NCBI GenBank assembly: GCA_030068075.1
Contig: CM057835.1
Span: 38,243,715-38,307,714 of the forward strand
Source of the DNA: Paguma larvata
Taxonomy: Eukaryota > Chordata > Mammalia > Carnivora > Viverridae
Direction: 5' to 3'
Length of the DNA stretch: 64,000 nucleotides
Positions 1-11,462 of this stretch are shown here, piece after piece. Each line of letters starts with the position of its first letter. The first letter of the stretch is position 1. Under the pieces are notes generated by a model. That model made no database searches and was not told where the DNA came from. It saw nothing but the letters and a program-made list of their open reading frames with translations. A program made the translations under genes and the position numbers.

Positions 1-2810
1 TTGACGATTTTTGCATCTTTGATCATCAGAGATATGGCCTGTAGTTCTCTTTTTTAGTGATGTCTTTATCTGGTTTTAGTATCAGGATAATACTGGCCTC
101 ATAGAATGAATTTAGAAGTGTTCTTTACTTTTCTATTATTTGGAATAGTTTAAGAATAGGTATTAGCTCTTCTTTAAATGTTTGGTAGAATTGGTCTGTG
201 ATGCTGTCTGGTCCTCGACCTATATTGTTGAGAGTTTTTTGATACTGATTCAACTTCTTTGCTGGTAATGGGTCTGTTCAAATTTTCTATTTTTTCTTGT
301 TTCCGTTTTGGTAGTTTAACTATTTCTAGGAATTTATCTGTTTCTTTTAGGTTGTCCAATTTGTTGGTATACAGATTTTCATAATATTTTCTTATAATTT
401 TTAAGATTTTTGTGGTGTTGGCTGTTATTTATCCTCTTTAGTTGGTGATTTTATTTATTTAAGTCCTTTCTCTTTTCTTTTTGATAATTCTGACTAGAGG
501 TTCATAAATTGTATTAATTTTTTTTAAGAATCAATTCCTGGTTTCATTGATTTTTTCTATTGTTTTTTAGTTTCTCTATCATTTATTTCCTTTCTAATCT
601 TCATGATTTTCTTCCATTTGCTGGTTTTAGGTTTTGTTTGTTGTTCTTTTTCTAGCTCCTTTAGGTGTAAAGTTAGGTTGTTTATTATATATATTTTCTT
701 GCTTCTTGGAAAAGACCTCTATTGCTATAAATTTTCCTCTTAGAACTGCTTTGCTGCATCTTAAAGGTTGTGGACTTTCATTTTCATTTGTTTCCATGTA
801 CTTTTTAATTTCTTCTTTTATCTCCTGGCTGACATATTCATTGTTCAGTAACGTGTTATTTCACCTCCATGTGTATATGGTCTTTCCAGATTCTTTTCCT
901 GTGGGCGACTTTTAGTTTCATACCGTTGTGGTCAGAAAAGATGCATGGTATTACTTCAGTCTTCTTGGATTTATTGAGGCTGGTTTTGTGAACTAATATG
1001 TAATCTATTCTGGAGAATGGTCTGTGTGCACTTGAAAAGAATGTATATTTTGCTGTTTTAGGATGGAATGTTCTGAATATATCTGTTAAATCCATCTGTT
1101 CCAGTGTGTCATTCAAAGTCATTGTTTTCTTATTGGTTTTCTGTTGAGATTATCTGTCCTTTGATGTAAGTAGACTGTTAATGTGCCCTAGTATTATTGT
1201 ATTATCACTGACTAGTTCCTTTATGTTGGTTATTAATTGTTTTATGTAATTGAGTGCTTCTGTGTTATGTGCATAGATATTTACAATTACTATATCTTTT
1301 TGTTGGATTGTGCCCTTTATAATTATATAGTGTCCTTCTTTGTCCCTTGTTGTAGTCTTTGTTTTAAGGTTTATTTTGGTGAAATAAGTATTGGTTCTCC
1401 AGCTTTGTTTTGACATCCATTTGAATGATAGATGTTTCTCCATCCTCGTACTGTCAATCTGCAGATATCTTTAGGTCTAAAACGAATCTTTTATAGAGAG
1501 AATATTAATGGGTCTTACTTTTTTTTCCATTCACCCTATGTTTTTTGATTGGAGCATTTATTCCATTTACATTCAAAGTAATTATTGATAGATATGTATT
1601 TATTGCATTTATGTTTCTTGGGTTTTTCTCTTTTCTTTCATTTTTTTTTGAAGATTTTCTCTGTTCCTTTCTTGTACTTCTCTCTTTCGTGTTTTGCTGA
1701 TTTTCTTTAGTGATATATTTGTTTTTTTCTCTTTATTCTTTGCCTGTTATTAGTGGTTTTTGATATATGGTTACCATTAAGTTTGTAAATAGCCTTTTCT
1801 CTTCTTTTCTAAGTTTATTTATTTTGAGAGAGAGAGAGAGAGCAGGGAAGTGACAGAGAGAGAGGGAGAGAGAATCCCAACAAACATCCATGCTGTGAGC
1901 ATAGAGCCTGATGCAAGGCTTGATCCCATATTCCCAGGATCATGACCAAAGCTGAAATAAAGAGTTGGATGGTCAGCCTACTGAGCCACCCAGATGCTCC
2001 TTGGTTTATATATAACCTTTTTTTGCATGTAGCAGTCTGTATTAAGTTAATGGTCTTTTAAGTTTGAACCATTCTTTTTTTTTTCCTCTCCTTCCCACAT
2101 TTTAGGTATGTGGTGTCATATTTTATATCCTTTTTTTGTGTGTGTATGAGTTCCTTGACTGATTTTTTATAGAAATATTCATTATTCCTTCCTTTGGTTT
2201 CCTCTTTTATTTCACTTTTTGTCTTTCCACTGAAAGAGTCTCCTTTAATATATCTTGCAGGGCTGGTTTAGTGGCCGTGAACTTTAGCTTTTGTTCGTTT
2301 GAGAAGCTCTTTATCTCTCCTATTCTGAATGACTGCCTTGCTATATTGAATATTCTTGGCTGCATATTTTTTCCATTCAGCATGCCACTCCCTTCTGGCT
2401 TGCAACATTTGTGTTTAAAGATTGCCTGCCAGTCTTAGGGGTTTTCTCTTGTAAGTTAATGATTTCTTTTGTCTTGCTGCTCTTAAGATTTTTTTCTGTA
2501 TCACTGTATTTTGCAAGTTTAATTACATTTTGTCTTGGTGTGTTTCTTCTTTTGTTGATTTTGTTGGGAGTTCTCTGCGCCTCCTGGATCTGGTTATCTG
2601 TTTCCTTTCCCAGATTAGGGAAGTTTTTAGCTATTATTTCCTCAAATAAATTTTCTGCCTCCTTTTCTTTCTTTTTCTGGAACAACTGTGATACAGATAT
2701 TACTGTGTTTGATGGAGTCACTGAGTTTCCTATGTCTATTCTTCTAAGTTGATTGTTTGCTACCTATTTTATACTTCTTCTATTCATTTCTTCTTCTCTT
2801 GCTGTTTTCC
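1..2810 (-). mobile_element. LINE-1, old, antisense: ORF2 reverse-transcriptase/endonuclease and ORF1 remnants
   Basis: On the minus strand, broken ORF2 sequence is readable. Around 174-359 it gives the pre-RT motif (ENLNRPITSKEV). Around 856-1440 it gives endonuclease-domain text (FRTFHPKTAKYTFFSS, HRPFSRIDYILVHK). At 2377-2721 it gives ORF1 (FEEIIAKNFPNLGKE, then IQEAQRTPNKIN). Order and orientation fit one element running right to left; its 3' end lies outside the window. Many stops and frameshifts mark it as inactive. A SINE has inserted at about 1808-2000. Confidence 0.85.
1808..2000 (-). mobile_element. Carnivore tRNA-Lys SINE (SINEC type), antisense
   Basis: It starts with the reversed A-tail (AAGTTTATTTATTTTGAGAG), passes through the GA-rich stretch and ends in the reversed head GAGCCACCCAGATGCTCC. 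It interrupts the antisense L1. Confidence 0.85.
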
Positions 2811-2954
2811 TTTACGAATTGATGATTTTCCATAGTGGTGTACTCTGATTCTCTTCTTTTTCTCTTGTGTATTTTCTATAGGTTTTTGCTTTGTGATTAC
2901 CTTAAGGTTTACATAAAACATTTTAGAGCTATAGTAGTATATATTTTTTAATCA

Positions 2955-3143
2955 AAAATTTTTTTAACATTTATTCACTTTTGAGAGACAGAGACAGACC
3001 ATGAGTAGGGTAGGAGTAGTGAGAGACAGAGGGAGACACAGAATCTGAAACAGGCTCCAGGCTCTGAGCTGCCAGCACAGAGCCTGACACGGGGCTCAAA
3101 CTCATGGACCATGAAATCATGACACTTAACCCAGACACCCATT
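2955..3143 (-). mobile_element. Carnivore SINE, antisense
   Basis: Reversed tail (TTAACATTTATTCACTTTTG) followed by the GA-rich region and a degenerate head (CCCAGACACCCA). Confidence 0.8.
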
Positions 3144-3146
3144 TTT

Positions 3147-3337
3147 AAAATTTTTTGAAGTTTATTTACTTTGAGAGAGAAACAGAGATAGCTGTGAGAG
3201 TTGGGGAGGGCCAGAGAGAGGGAGACAGGTCAGCACTGAGCCTGATGTGGGACTCAAAACTCACTAAACCATGAGATCATGACCTGAGCAGAAACCGAGA
3301 GTTCAACACATACCTGACTGAGCTACTCAGGCATCCT
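3147..3337 (-). mobile_element. Carnivore SINE, antisense, directly abutting the previous copy
   Basis: Begins at a T-rich tail, then GAAGTTTATTTACTTTGAG, and ends GAGCTACTCAGGCATCC. It lies almost back to back with the copy at 2955-3143, in the same orientation. Confidence 0.8.
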
Positions 3338-4497
3338 ACTATAGTAGTATATTTTAAGCTGATTAACAACTTCACATACAAAACTCTACCCTTTTATTGC
3401 TTTCTTTTTATGTTTCTGATGTTACAATTTACATCTTTTTATATAGTATATCCTTTAGGAAGTTATTGCAGCGATAGCTATTTTTAATACTTCTTTAGTC
3501 TTTATAGTAGAGTCAAGAGATTAGCATACCACTATACTATTGGAAGATCCTGAATTTGACTATATAATTATTTTTACCAATGTATTTTATCTTCGCGAAT
3601 GTTTTCATGTTACTAATTAAAGTCTTTTCATTTTAGCTTCAAGAACTCCTTTCAGAATATCTTGTAAGTCAGGTCTGGTGGTGGTGAACTGCCTCACTTT
3701 ATGTTTGGGAAACACTTTCCCTCTCTTTGATTTTAGGACAACTTTTCTGGCAAACCTCGTGGGGTCCTTTGCCAGGGAGGCCACTGGGAATTGTGATCAC
3801 TTTTTCTGTGTATTGATACTGATATTGGCTGCTTATGCTCTTCGTCCTCGTTTGAAACCCTCTCCATAGGTCTTGGCTTTGCCAGTCTCTGAATGAGGTG
3901 AAACCAAAGCAGATCTTTTGTGCAGTGCCCCAGAAGTGTGGGGAGCTCGTCTCCTACCTTGTTCTCCCTTTCCCAGCGAGGGGAACTATTTCAAGCTGGA
4001 GCGTTCCCTTTTGGTGCTGAGCGATGTTGACCTGGTGATGGGATGATGTAATCAAAGCGAAGCAGTCTTCCTTCCCTTTTTGTGAGGTTATTCACAAGCT
4101 TTTTTAGTTCTACTATGTTGCTAAAGTTTGTTGAGTGGATTCCTGAGCTCTCCCAGAACTATTTTTGTTTGTTCTAACCATCTAAATGTTGACCTTTGTT
4201 GTACAGTGGAGGCTGGGTCTCCTACTCAATTGTTTTAGTGAAGTCACCCTGGACAGTCTCTCAGTGTTTGCTTTTAGTGGCTGAATGCTATTTCGAATAC
4301 CGTCTTGTGAGAGTTAACCCAATTGAAGTACCAGAGAAAATATCTAAATATATTCTACTGTCAGTTTTGGTTAATATTTGAGTTATAGTTGCTTTCTTAA
4401 GGATAATGCTTTTACAGCATAATTTTACATATTATTTTCCTTATTTAAAAAAATTTATATTAACTGCCCACTGAAATTTCTGTTTTCTTTTTCAAAG

Positions 4498-4587
4498 ACG
4501 ATGCCACATCACAAGCTTTGGTTCTATTTGATGCCCCTAAGGAAACCATCGAGATTTTTCATGAAAATAAAATGACAAATACTGAAG
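4498..4587 (+). CDS. CCDC178: CCDC178-like coiled-coil protein, exon 1 of 8 in window (internal exon)
   Basis: Internal coding exon of 90 nt. It has a pyrimidine-rich acceptor ending TTTTCAAAG and a donor GAAG|GTAAGG. It starts with the last two bases of a split codon, reads 29 codons (DATSQALVLFDAP..., ending NKMTNTE) and ends on one base of the next codon. The upstream coding exon must therefore end in phase 1, and the start codon is outside the window. An ATG sits at 4501, but its frame soon hits a stop, so it is not a start. The segment is not coiled-coil-like and looks like a flexible N-terminal part. Assignment to this gene rests on the perfect phase match with the next exon (G|GG, Gly) 7.9 kb downstream. 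By itself the exon is short, so confidence is lower than for the later exons. Confidence 0.68.
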
Positions 4588-5419
4588 GTAAGGACAGAAA
4601 ATAAGTTATATAATAATCTATGTAAGCTATATTTTCTCATTAATTTGTGATGTCCATATTATATTTTAGATATTAATAATATTTAGCATAATAATGATAC
4701 ATAATATTAAGAAAAGAATATTAGTGCCTATTTTTAATAATATTCTGTTAATTACAATTGGTTATAAGAATTGCTTATAATTCAGAAATGTTGAATTTTT
4801 AAAGTAAACATTTTCTTTATTGTTTATGCCAAGGTTAGCAGGTGCTTTAGAGCATTTCCAGTTCACTGAGGATATGGTTCTTAGAAGAAAAAGAAGCAAG
4901 ACTCATGTTTTTGTGTTGTGAAACCCAGAATTAAGAGTCCATAAAATATTAGCTCTTGAAGGTATTTCTGATATTGTATGTGGAAAGAGGCAGAAAGAGA
5001 CAACAGGGGTTCATACTTATTTCTTTGCAGATTATTTTGGAGGAGAACTCTGTATTAATGAAAAAATGTTAATTTTGGTTTTGGTAAACTTCTGATCTGG
5101 AGATTTTCAGTATGACAAGATACATGGGGATAAGGTGACATTGTAATTCTTTATTTATTTCTCTCTAGTAGAAATGCTGAATAGAATTTTAATCTCTAGA
5201 CTTAGGCTTTATTATTATAGTTTTGGACAAAGTTTTAAAAATACCAAATTATTGGTTTATGAAATAGTTAATTCAAGACATTGAAATATACATGCACTAT
5301 TAGGGTGTAGAGGTGTTTCAGAAAATACCCTTAGATGAAATGTATACTCTTGCAGGCCAGATAAAATATAATTGTAAAGCAAATAGTACAACACAACAGA
5401 AGAGAATGGCTACATAGAG
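4588..5419. other. Intron 1, AT-rich, no feature recognised
   Basis: No coding potential, no recognisable repeat and no RNA gene seen. The region between the left LINE debris and exon 1 (4261-4497) is likewise featureless apart from the splice acceptor. Confidence 0.5.
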
Positions 5420-6060
5420 TAATAGCAGAGGTGGCGCAAGGTAATTAAAGGTTCTGCACCCAATTCCAGTGTGTGAGTGTGGGGTTTCTGCACCACCAGC
5501 ATTTCTTGGACACCATCTAGGGTCTTAAAATGCAATTTGATTCTGATGCCATCTTCCTGGAGATAGAGTCAGATCCCACAGGTTAAGAGCTCAGTTCTAC
5601 AAGACTGCCCTTCCCCCCAACGCAGAGCCCAGTCCGAAGCCCAGGTAATCACCTACGTTTCTGACCGACCACTGCTGATTGGAAGTTCCAATGAACCCTC
5701 CTCCTTGAGTTTGCTAGAATGGCTCACACAACTCAGAGAGACATTTTACTTACTAGATTGCTGGTTTATTGTAAAAGAATATAATGCAGAACAGCTAGGT
5801 GGAAGAGATGTATGGAGCAAAGTAGGGGAAATAGTGCAGATCTTCCATGCCCTTCCATGCACACTCTCCTCAAATCTTCAGGTGTTCACCAGCCTGGAAG
5901 CTTTCCAGACTCTGTCCTTTTGGGGTTTTATGGAGGCTTCTTTACCAAGGCACGGCTGATTAAATCATTGGCCATTGGCAATTGATTCAACCTCCACCCC
6001 CTCTCCCTTCCCTGGAGGTCTGGAACAGGAGTGAAAGTTCTAATTCTCCAACCATGTTCC
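5420..6060. repeat. Ancient interspersed mammalian repeat, family not assigned
   Basis: The block is GC-richer than its surroundings and contains phrases I associate with a dispersed mammalian repeat, for example GATTAAATCATTGGCCATTG and a CCTCCACCCCCTCTCCCTTC tract. It is probably LTR-derived, but I cannot name the family or give its orientation from memory. An 84-codon open stretch inside it has no recognisable product. Confidence 0.45.
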
Positions 6061-6188
6061 AACTTTCTAATCATTTACCTCCCATTCTTTTGCTTGTCTT
6101 TTCATTTATTGTATTTTTTTTTAAGAGCTGAATGTTTTGGTCTTTGATGAAGTCTAATTTGTTTTTTCTTTAATGTTTCTCTCTCTCC

Positions 6189-6230
6189 ATCCTTCCTTCT
6201 TTCCTTTCTGCCTTCCTGCCTGCCTGCACT
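6189..6230. repeat. Imperfect CCTT/CTTC pyrimidine microsatellite
   Basis: Run of CCTTCCTTCTTTCC and CCTGCCTGCCTG units on the plus strand. Confidence 0.8.
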
Positions 6231-6504
6231 TTAGATATATTTTTCTTTTATATTCTGGCCTGCATTTTTTTCTGATGAGAAATGTAGCTTTTGCTCATAT
6301 CCTATTACCTTGATAGTCCTGTTCTCTGGCTACTTTAAAGACTACCTCTTTCCTATTGTTTTTCAGCAATTTCATTATGATATTCCCAGATATAGTTAGT
6401 TCTCTTTATTTTTAATTGTTTGGGATTTACTGAGATTCTTATATGTGTAAGTCAGTGTTTTTTCATCAAATTTTTAAAGAATGTAGCTTTTTTTTCCACA
6501 TATA

Positions 6505-6731
6505 TTTTTTAAATGTTTTTTAATGTTTATTTATTTTTGAGAGACAGAGAGACAGAGCATGAGCAGGGGAAGGGCAGAGAGAGAGGGAGACACAGAATCC
6601 GAAGCAGGCTCCAGGCTCTGAGCCATCAGCACAGAGCCCAATGCGGGGCTCGAACTCATGGACTGTAAGATCATGACCTGAGCCGAAGTCGGATGCTCAA
6701 CACTCAACCGACTGAGCCACCCAGGCGCCCC
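6505..6731 (-). mobile_element. Carnivore SINE (SINEC_Fc-like), antisense, well preserved
   Basis: Reversed tail TTTAATGTTTATTTATTTTT, GA-rich stretch, body, and an intact reversed head ending GAGCCACCCAGGCGCCCC. It is one of the least diverged copies and so probably young. Confidence 0.92.
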
Positions 6732-7204
6732 AACCACAAATATTTTTAACTCCAAGTTTTGTTTTTTTTTTTCAAGAACCTCGGCCTCACGTTAGATTTT
6801 TTGATTTTTGTGCCACAGTTCTGTTCTTTTCACTCTTCTTTCTGTTTTTTAGATCAGATAATTTCTATCAATTAATCTAACATTCACTGAATCCTTACCA
6901 TATCCAATTTGTTGCTAAGTCCAACCAATATATTTTTAATATAAATTTTTATACTTTTCATTTATAAAATTTCCATTTGTTTTTTTTTTTTGTAGTTTTT
7001 TTATGTCGATACTAATTATGCATCCAGTTATAAAGACTAGATTTTCCTTTATTTTCTTGAACATAATTATTTTCTTTACCTTTTTGAACATGTTTATAAT
7101 AGTTACTTTAAAATATTTGCTATGTACAACTTCTGGGCTATCTTGGGTTCGGTTTCTACTGACTTTTTTTCTTGACTTTTAAAACACATTTTCTTGGTTT
7201 TTGT

Positions 7205-7230
7205 TTTGTGTGTGTGTGTGTGTGTGTGGA
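7205..7230. repeat. (GT)n microsatellite
   Basis: Uninterrupted TG dinucleotide run within the HAL1-like element. Confidence 0.95.
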
Positions 7231-7362
7231 ATTTAATACTGGGTATTTGTGTAGTGCATTGTGAAGACTCTGGATTCAGTTATTTTTCTCTGAAGAGAAT
7301 TGATTCTTTTTCTAGCAGGAGACTCCGTTAATCATTTGATCAACTTAAAAGCAGTATATGCT

Positions 7363-7572
7363 TGGGGCATCTTTGTGGCTCAGACATTTAAGCATCAATT
7401 CTTGATACCTGCTCAGGTCATGATCCCATGGTTCATGCGATTGAGCCCCACATTGGGCTCTGTGCTGAGCCTGATTGAGTTTCTCTCTCTCTCCTTCTCT
7501 CGCCCTTCTCTGCCCGCTTTGTCTCTCTCTTTCCCTCTCTCTCAAAATGAATAAATATACATTAAATAAAGT
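7363..7572 (+). mobile_element. Carnivore SINE, sense, diverged
   Basis: Head GGGGCATCTTTGTGGCTCAG, internal CAGGTCATGATCCCATGG, CT-rich stretch, and tail CAAAATGAATAAATATAC. Confidence 0.85.
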
Positions 7573-7880
7573 GGTATATCCTCGGTTTTCTGCAAAAATG
7601 AAGACACACACACACAAGCACCAAGGAATTTACCAATTCCCTCTAATTTGACTAAATTCTGTCTCTTATATATATTATATTATAGCTTGATTTAAATTTT
7701 TTAGGGTAGGTCTGTAGGAAGTCTTACTCTAATGTAAAGTCCTCCCTCCTAAAATGTGACACCGGAGAATATTATTGAGGTGTTGGTGAAATCGCTATAT
7801 TCTGTCAGGACAGGACTTCTCAGATTTTCTCCCCATCCCTTCCCAATACTTTTTTTTACCAACACCATTCAACTTCTAGG

Positions 7881-8111
7881 TTTTTTTTTTTTTTAATGTT
7901 TATTTATTTTTGAGAGAGAGAGAGAGAGAGACAGAGAGACAGAGTGTGAACAGGGGAGGGGTAGAGAGAGAGGGAGACACGGAATCCAAACTAGGCTCCA
8001 GGCTCTGAGCTGTCAGCACAGAGCCCAATGTGAGGCTGAAACTCATAGACTATGAGATCATGACCTGAGCTGAAGTCTGTCGCTCAACTGCCAGAGCTAT
8101 GCAGGTGCCCC
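7881..8111 (-). mobile_element. Carnivore SINE, antisense, outer member of a nested pair
   Basis: T-rich tail, GA repeat, body, and head ending GCAGGTGCCCC. Its target-site duplication AACTTCTAG is at 7871-7879. The second copy is now displaced to 8364-8372 by the SINE that inserted at its left end. Confidence 0.9.
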
Positions 8112-8118
8112 AACTTCT

Positions 8119-8354
8119 TTTTTTTTTTTTTAACGTTTATTTATTTTTGAGACATAGAGACAGAGCGTGAGCAGGAGAAGGGCAGAGAGAGAGGGAGACA
8201 CAGAATCCGAAGCAGACTCCAGGCTCTGAGCTGTCAGCACAGACCCGATGTGGGTCTCGAACTCACAGACCGCAAGATCATGACCTGAGCCGAAGTCGGC
8301 CGCTTAACCGACTGAGCCACCCAGGCACCCCCAACTGAGCCACCCAGGCACCCC
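8119..8354 (-). mobile_element. Carnivore SINE, antisense, inserted at the end of the previous SINE
   Basis: It is flanked by a perfect 16-bp direct repeat, AGGTGCCCCAACTTCT, at 8103-8118 and 8355-8370. The repeat spans the junction between the outer SINE head and that SINE's own target duplication. The head is tandemly repeated: ACTGAGCCACCCAGGCACCC occurs at about 8310-8330 and again at 8333-8353. Confidence 0.92.
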
Positions 8355-8370
8355 AGGTGCCCCAACTTCT

Positions 8371-10800
8371 AGTGTTTTTGTTCTTTTTTCAAACCCATAG
8401 CATATGTTCTCTGTTAATATTCAGGCAGTTTTGCTCTGCGTGTGCGCACACACACACAGGTACACACGCACAGTCTAGTCTTTATCTACAGATTCAGAGG
8501 GCCCTCCCACATGGATTTATTGGGGCCCTTCTCTGCATGGCTGTGTCTTTTTCATTTTCCTGCCCTGAAGATTCTATCTCCACTATTTATGATACTAATC
8601 TTGGCTCCTTATCTCAATAGGATTTCCATGTTCTTTTCTTCCCCCAGATCTCTGTACTGCAGTTGAAAAATTGTCCCTGGCAGAGAGCATGATGACTGTG
8701 GGACTCAACCTTATGAATTTTCCTTTCTCAGGAGTCAAGGGCTGGCACTCCTATTTTCCAATGTCTGAAAATAGTTGTCTTTCATATTTTCTTCAGACTT
8801 GGAAGACTAAATCAATATCAGTTATTCCTTCACAGATAATAGTAGAAATATTGACCGGTGGGATTTGTGAATGAAGATTTCATAAAGAGAAGAGAACAGA
8901 AGCCAGGTTACAGCATGATAAAATTTTTTAAAAAGTGATTTTTTTCATTCATTTATTTCTTCAACAGTTTTTAAGGCACTAAATATAATTTCTCTCCATA
9001 AAGAATGCAAAACTTCTTGGGGAGATAGATGGGAAGCAGATAGATGTGACATAATACAGAATACAATGTGAAAAGTTCTAACAAAGAAATAGAAAGTGAT
9101 ACAGGTGTATCCAAATGTCTGAAAGATTCAAGAATTCCTCACAGGGTAAGGGCCATGTAAGAAGGCTGTTAATATTTGCATGAAAATTGCAATTTAAAGA
9201 AGAGAACAGGAAATGAGGATATGGTGACTGTTGGTATAGATTGCTCATTCGAAGAAATTGTTAGTCAAAGCAAAATTTAGTGTAAGATAATAGCTGTAGG
9301 AAGTGGTCAGACACAGTAATAGGAAGACCTGTGATTACTTAAGGGAAGGAAAACTAAATATACTGAAATTGCAGATTTTGAAAAGACTAGAGGGAATGGT
9401 AATAAGTGAACACTGAACAGGGCCATTTGTATATTAAAAGTGGTTAGAGTAGATGCAGTCTTTAGTCATCTCCAACTCTGAGAGTCTGTGCATACTATTT
9501 TATATGTTCAGCGGTAAATGTCTTGCCCATTGTAAGATTCAATTAAAAGAAAGTAATTCTAAAGTCAGGGATTCCCCCAGAATGTAACAAAAACTAAAGG
9601 GAGCTTTGTGTCCTTAAAGGTATTTTTTGTTCATCACACAGAGGCTTTGCAAGGAGGAGAAGTTATTTCTAAACTCGAGAACACTGACTTTTTCTACATC
9701 TTGGAAAGAAAAGATGTTAAAAAGGGATGACAGAATGTGAAAAACAAATCTGTGTTCAGATAAGTTGTCTCCTGAGTGCTGAATTCAGATAAAGGGACGA
9801 TACAATAATTAGGATAATGGACACAAAGAAACCACATATTAAAAGCAGGAGAAAAGGAAGGCTGGGCTGGGTGAATAAATTATGAAAGGATCACATTCAC
9901 TGGGCAAAAAGAGTTGGCAATTTATGAACATAGCATTTTTATTTCATTTGCCCATAAGATCAGCCAGTCCGTATTTTTCTCAAATGGAAGTCTCATGTTG
10001 CAGAACCCACAAACCTCAACTGTAGTCTAGATCCAGGAAGATCTTACTTACCTGAGGCACTGATTCTGAGCAAGGGAGTTACAGTTGGGCAGATGTTTAG
10101 AGAGGATATAAGTCTTGCCTGACCCTGACAATTTGTGTACAGGCTTCACAAAGAGGAGTTCTATCAGTATGTTTGACTAAAATCATTAATTAGCTGTATC
10201 ATGGAATTTTAGGCAAAAAGGATTTTGTATAACACCCTACCAACTCATTCATTTATTAAGTCAGAAATCTGAGGTTAGGGGTTGAGTAGTTTTAACTTAA
10301 ACATAGTTATCACTCCAGTCAAAAAATGAATGAACATGGACCTCCAGTGTAGTGATCTAGGGTGTCTCTAAATTAAAAAGAAATGGAAAGGAAAGTTATA
10401 ACTTATATTATCCCTGTATTAGAATGAAAACAGTGATAATAACTCCTGGATTCTGGTTCTGCCACTCAAGATGCCATGTCTTTTACAGACTTTTATTGCA
10501 GATTTTAACTTCATAGTATTTCTTCACTTTACCATATGCAAAATGTTAATCCTAAACCATAGGGGTGCTATGGAAATTAATTAGTATTCACATAATAGGT
10601 TGAGAGTGGCACATACAGGAAAATGTTAAACGAGTCATTACTATCCTTGTTTTCTCCACATTTAATGAAGCAAAACAAATGTTTTGAGTCTAAGGACAAC
10701 TGCCTGGTTGTTAAATGTGTTTTAAAACTTTCTTATTTCTAGAGGGAAGGGCAACATGCCCTTATCAAGATATTTGGATAGGAGATCAATATGTAATTTT
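8371..10800. other. Intron 1, about 2.4 kb with no recognised element
   Basis: It contains a short CA-rich stretch near 8447-8470 and several short open stretches (for example 8442-8666 and 8671-8874) with no recognisable product and no splice support. It probably includes old unrecognised repeats. Confidence 0.45.
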
Positions 10801-10976
10801 CACCTGCTTGTTCTTTAGCTCTGTGACTATTACAGAAATGAAAATATATATTGTGTATGAACTAAAGAGGAAAGATGGAATATAACATCACCTGCTTGTT
10901 CTTTAGCCCTATGACTATTACGGAGATGAAAATATATATCGTATATGAACTGAAGAGGAAAGATGGAATATAACAC
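10801..10976 (+). repeat. Tandem duplication, two copies of an 88-bp unit
   Basis: Each unit begins CACCTGCTTGTTCTTTAG and ends GGAAAGATGGAATATAACA. Copy 1 is 10801-10888 and copy 2 is 10889-10976. They differ by fewer than ten substitutions, with no obvious indel, so this is a local duplication of unique intron sequence. Confidence 0.93.
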
Positions 10977-11184
10977 GAAATGTTGATAGGAAGTATGTGT
11001 GTTGAGTATAGTCAAAGCAAAGTAAACATTGGAAGATCAGCTTTGATATCTTGAAGGAACAATCAAAATTCAAAAACAAGCGATAATGTAATCCATTTGA
11101 GATGCCCTGAAATATATTTTTAGTACTGCTTTGCTTTTTTCACCACCTTTGAAAAAATATAAAAACAACCTTAAAAGTATGGCT

Positions 11185-11415
11185 TATACTCCAAAGCCAA
11201 GGAGATAGAATTCAAGTCCCAATTCTCCCACCTACCAGCTCTGTGGAAATGGACACATTATATAATTTCTCTAAGCCTTTGTTTCCTCATCTATGAAATC
11301 AAGATAATCCATTTCATAAAATTGTTGTGAGGATTAAATAAAACGTGGAACCATAGCACTTAGTATAGTTCCATGTTTGGCACATATTTTGAGTTCTCAA
11401 AAAATGTTAGTGTAT
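11185..11415 (+). mobile_element. MIR SINE, sense
   Basis: The MIR core is readable in order: CCTACCAGCTCTGTGGAAAT, TTGTTTCCTCATCTATGAAA, AATTGTTGTGAGGATTAAAT, and a terminal GGCACATA-like segment. Confidence 0.85.
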
Positions 11416-11462
11416 ATATATGTTTATTTATATATATATATATATGTATGTTTATACATACA
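11412..11462. repeat. (TA)n-rich microsatellite
   Basis: Alternating TA with ATGTTTAT interruptions, at the 3' end of the MIR. Confidence 0.85.

Larger units (their letters stand above)
2815..4260 (-). mobile_element. Second decayed LINE-1 fragment, antisense (ORF1 C-terminal end and probable 5' region)
   Basis: The stretch at about 3640-3750 (GAACTCCTTTCAGAATATCT and following) is the reverse complement of the conserved C-terminal end of L1 ORF1. The downstream part to about 4260 resembles the 5' region of old L1 elements in the same orientation. It is distinct from the element at 1-2810, because ORF1-end sequence appears here a second time. Two SINEs split it. The 5' part is a weaker call than the ORF1 part. 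Confidence 0.55.
6061..7780 (-). mobile_element. HAL1-like / old L1 ORF1-only LINE, antisense
   Basis: The text from about 6350 to 7360 matches in order the reverse complement of the ORF1 region of HAL1 (half-LINE) elements: the AGATCAGATAATTTCTATCA segment, the AAAATTTCCATTTG segment, and the AATTTAATACTGGGTATTTG segment near its 5' side. No ORF2 signal is present. SINEs at 6505-6731 and 7363-7572 and a (GT)n run interrupt it. Confidence 0.6.

Noticed and set aside
6505..6731. tRNA gene in SINE heads
   Set aside because: The heads derive from tRNA-Lys but have lost the intact cloverleaf and lead into SINE bodies; they are retrotransposons.
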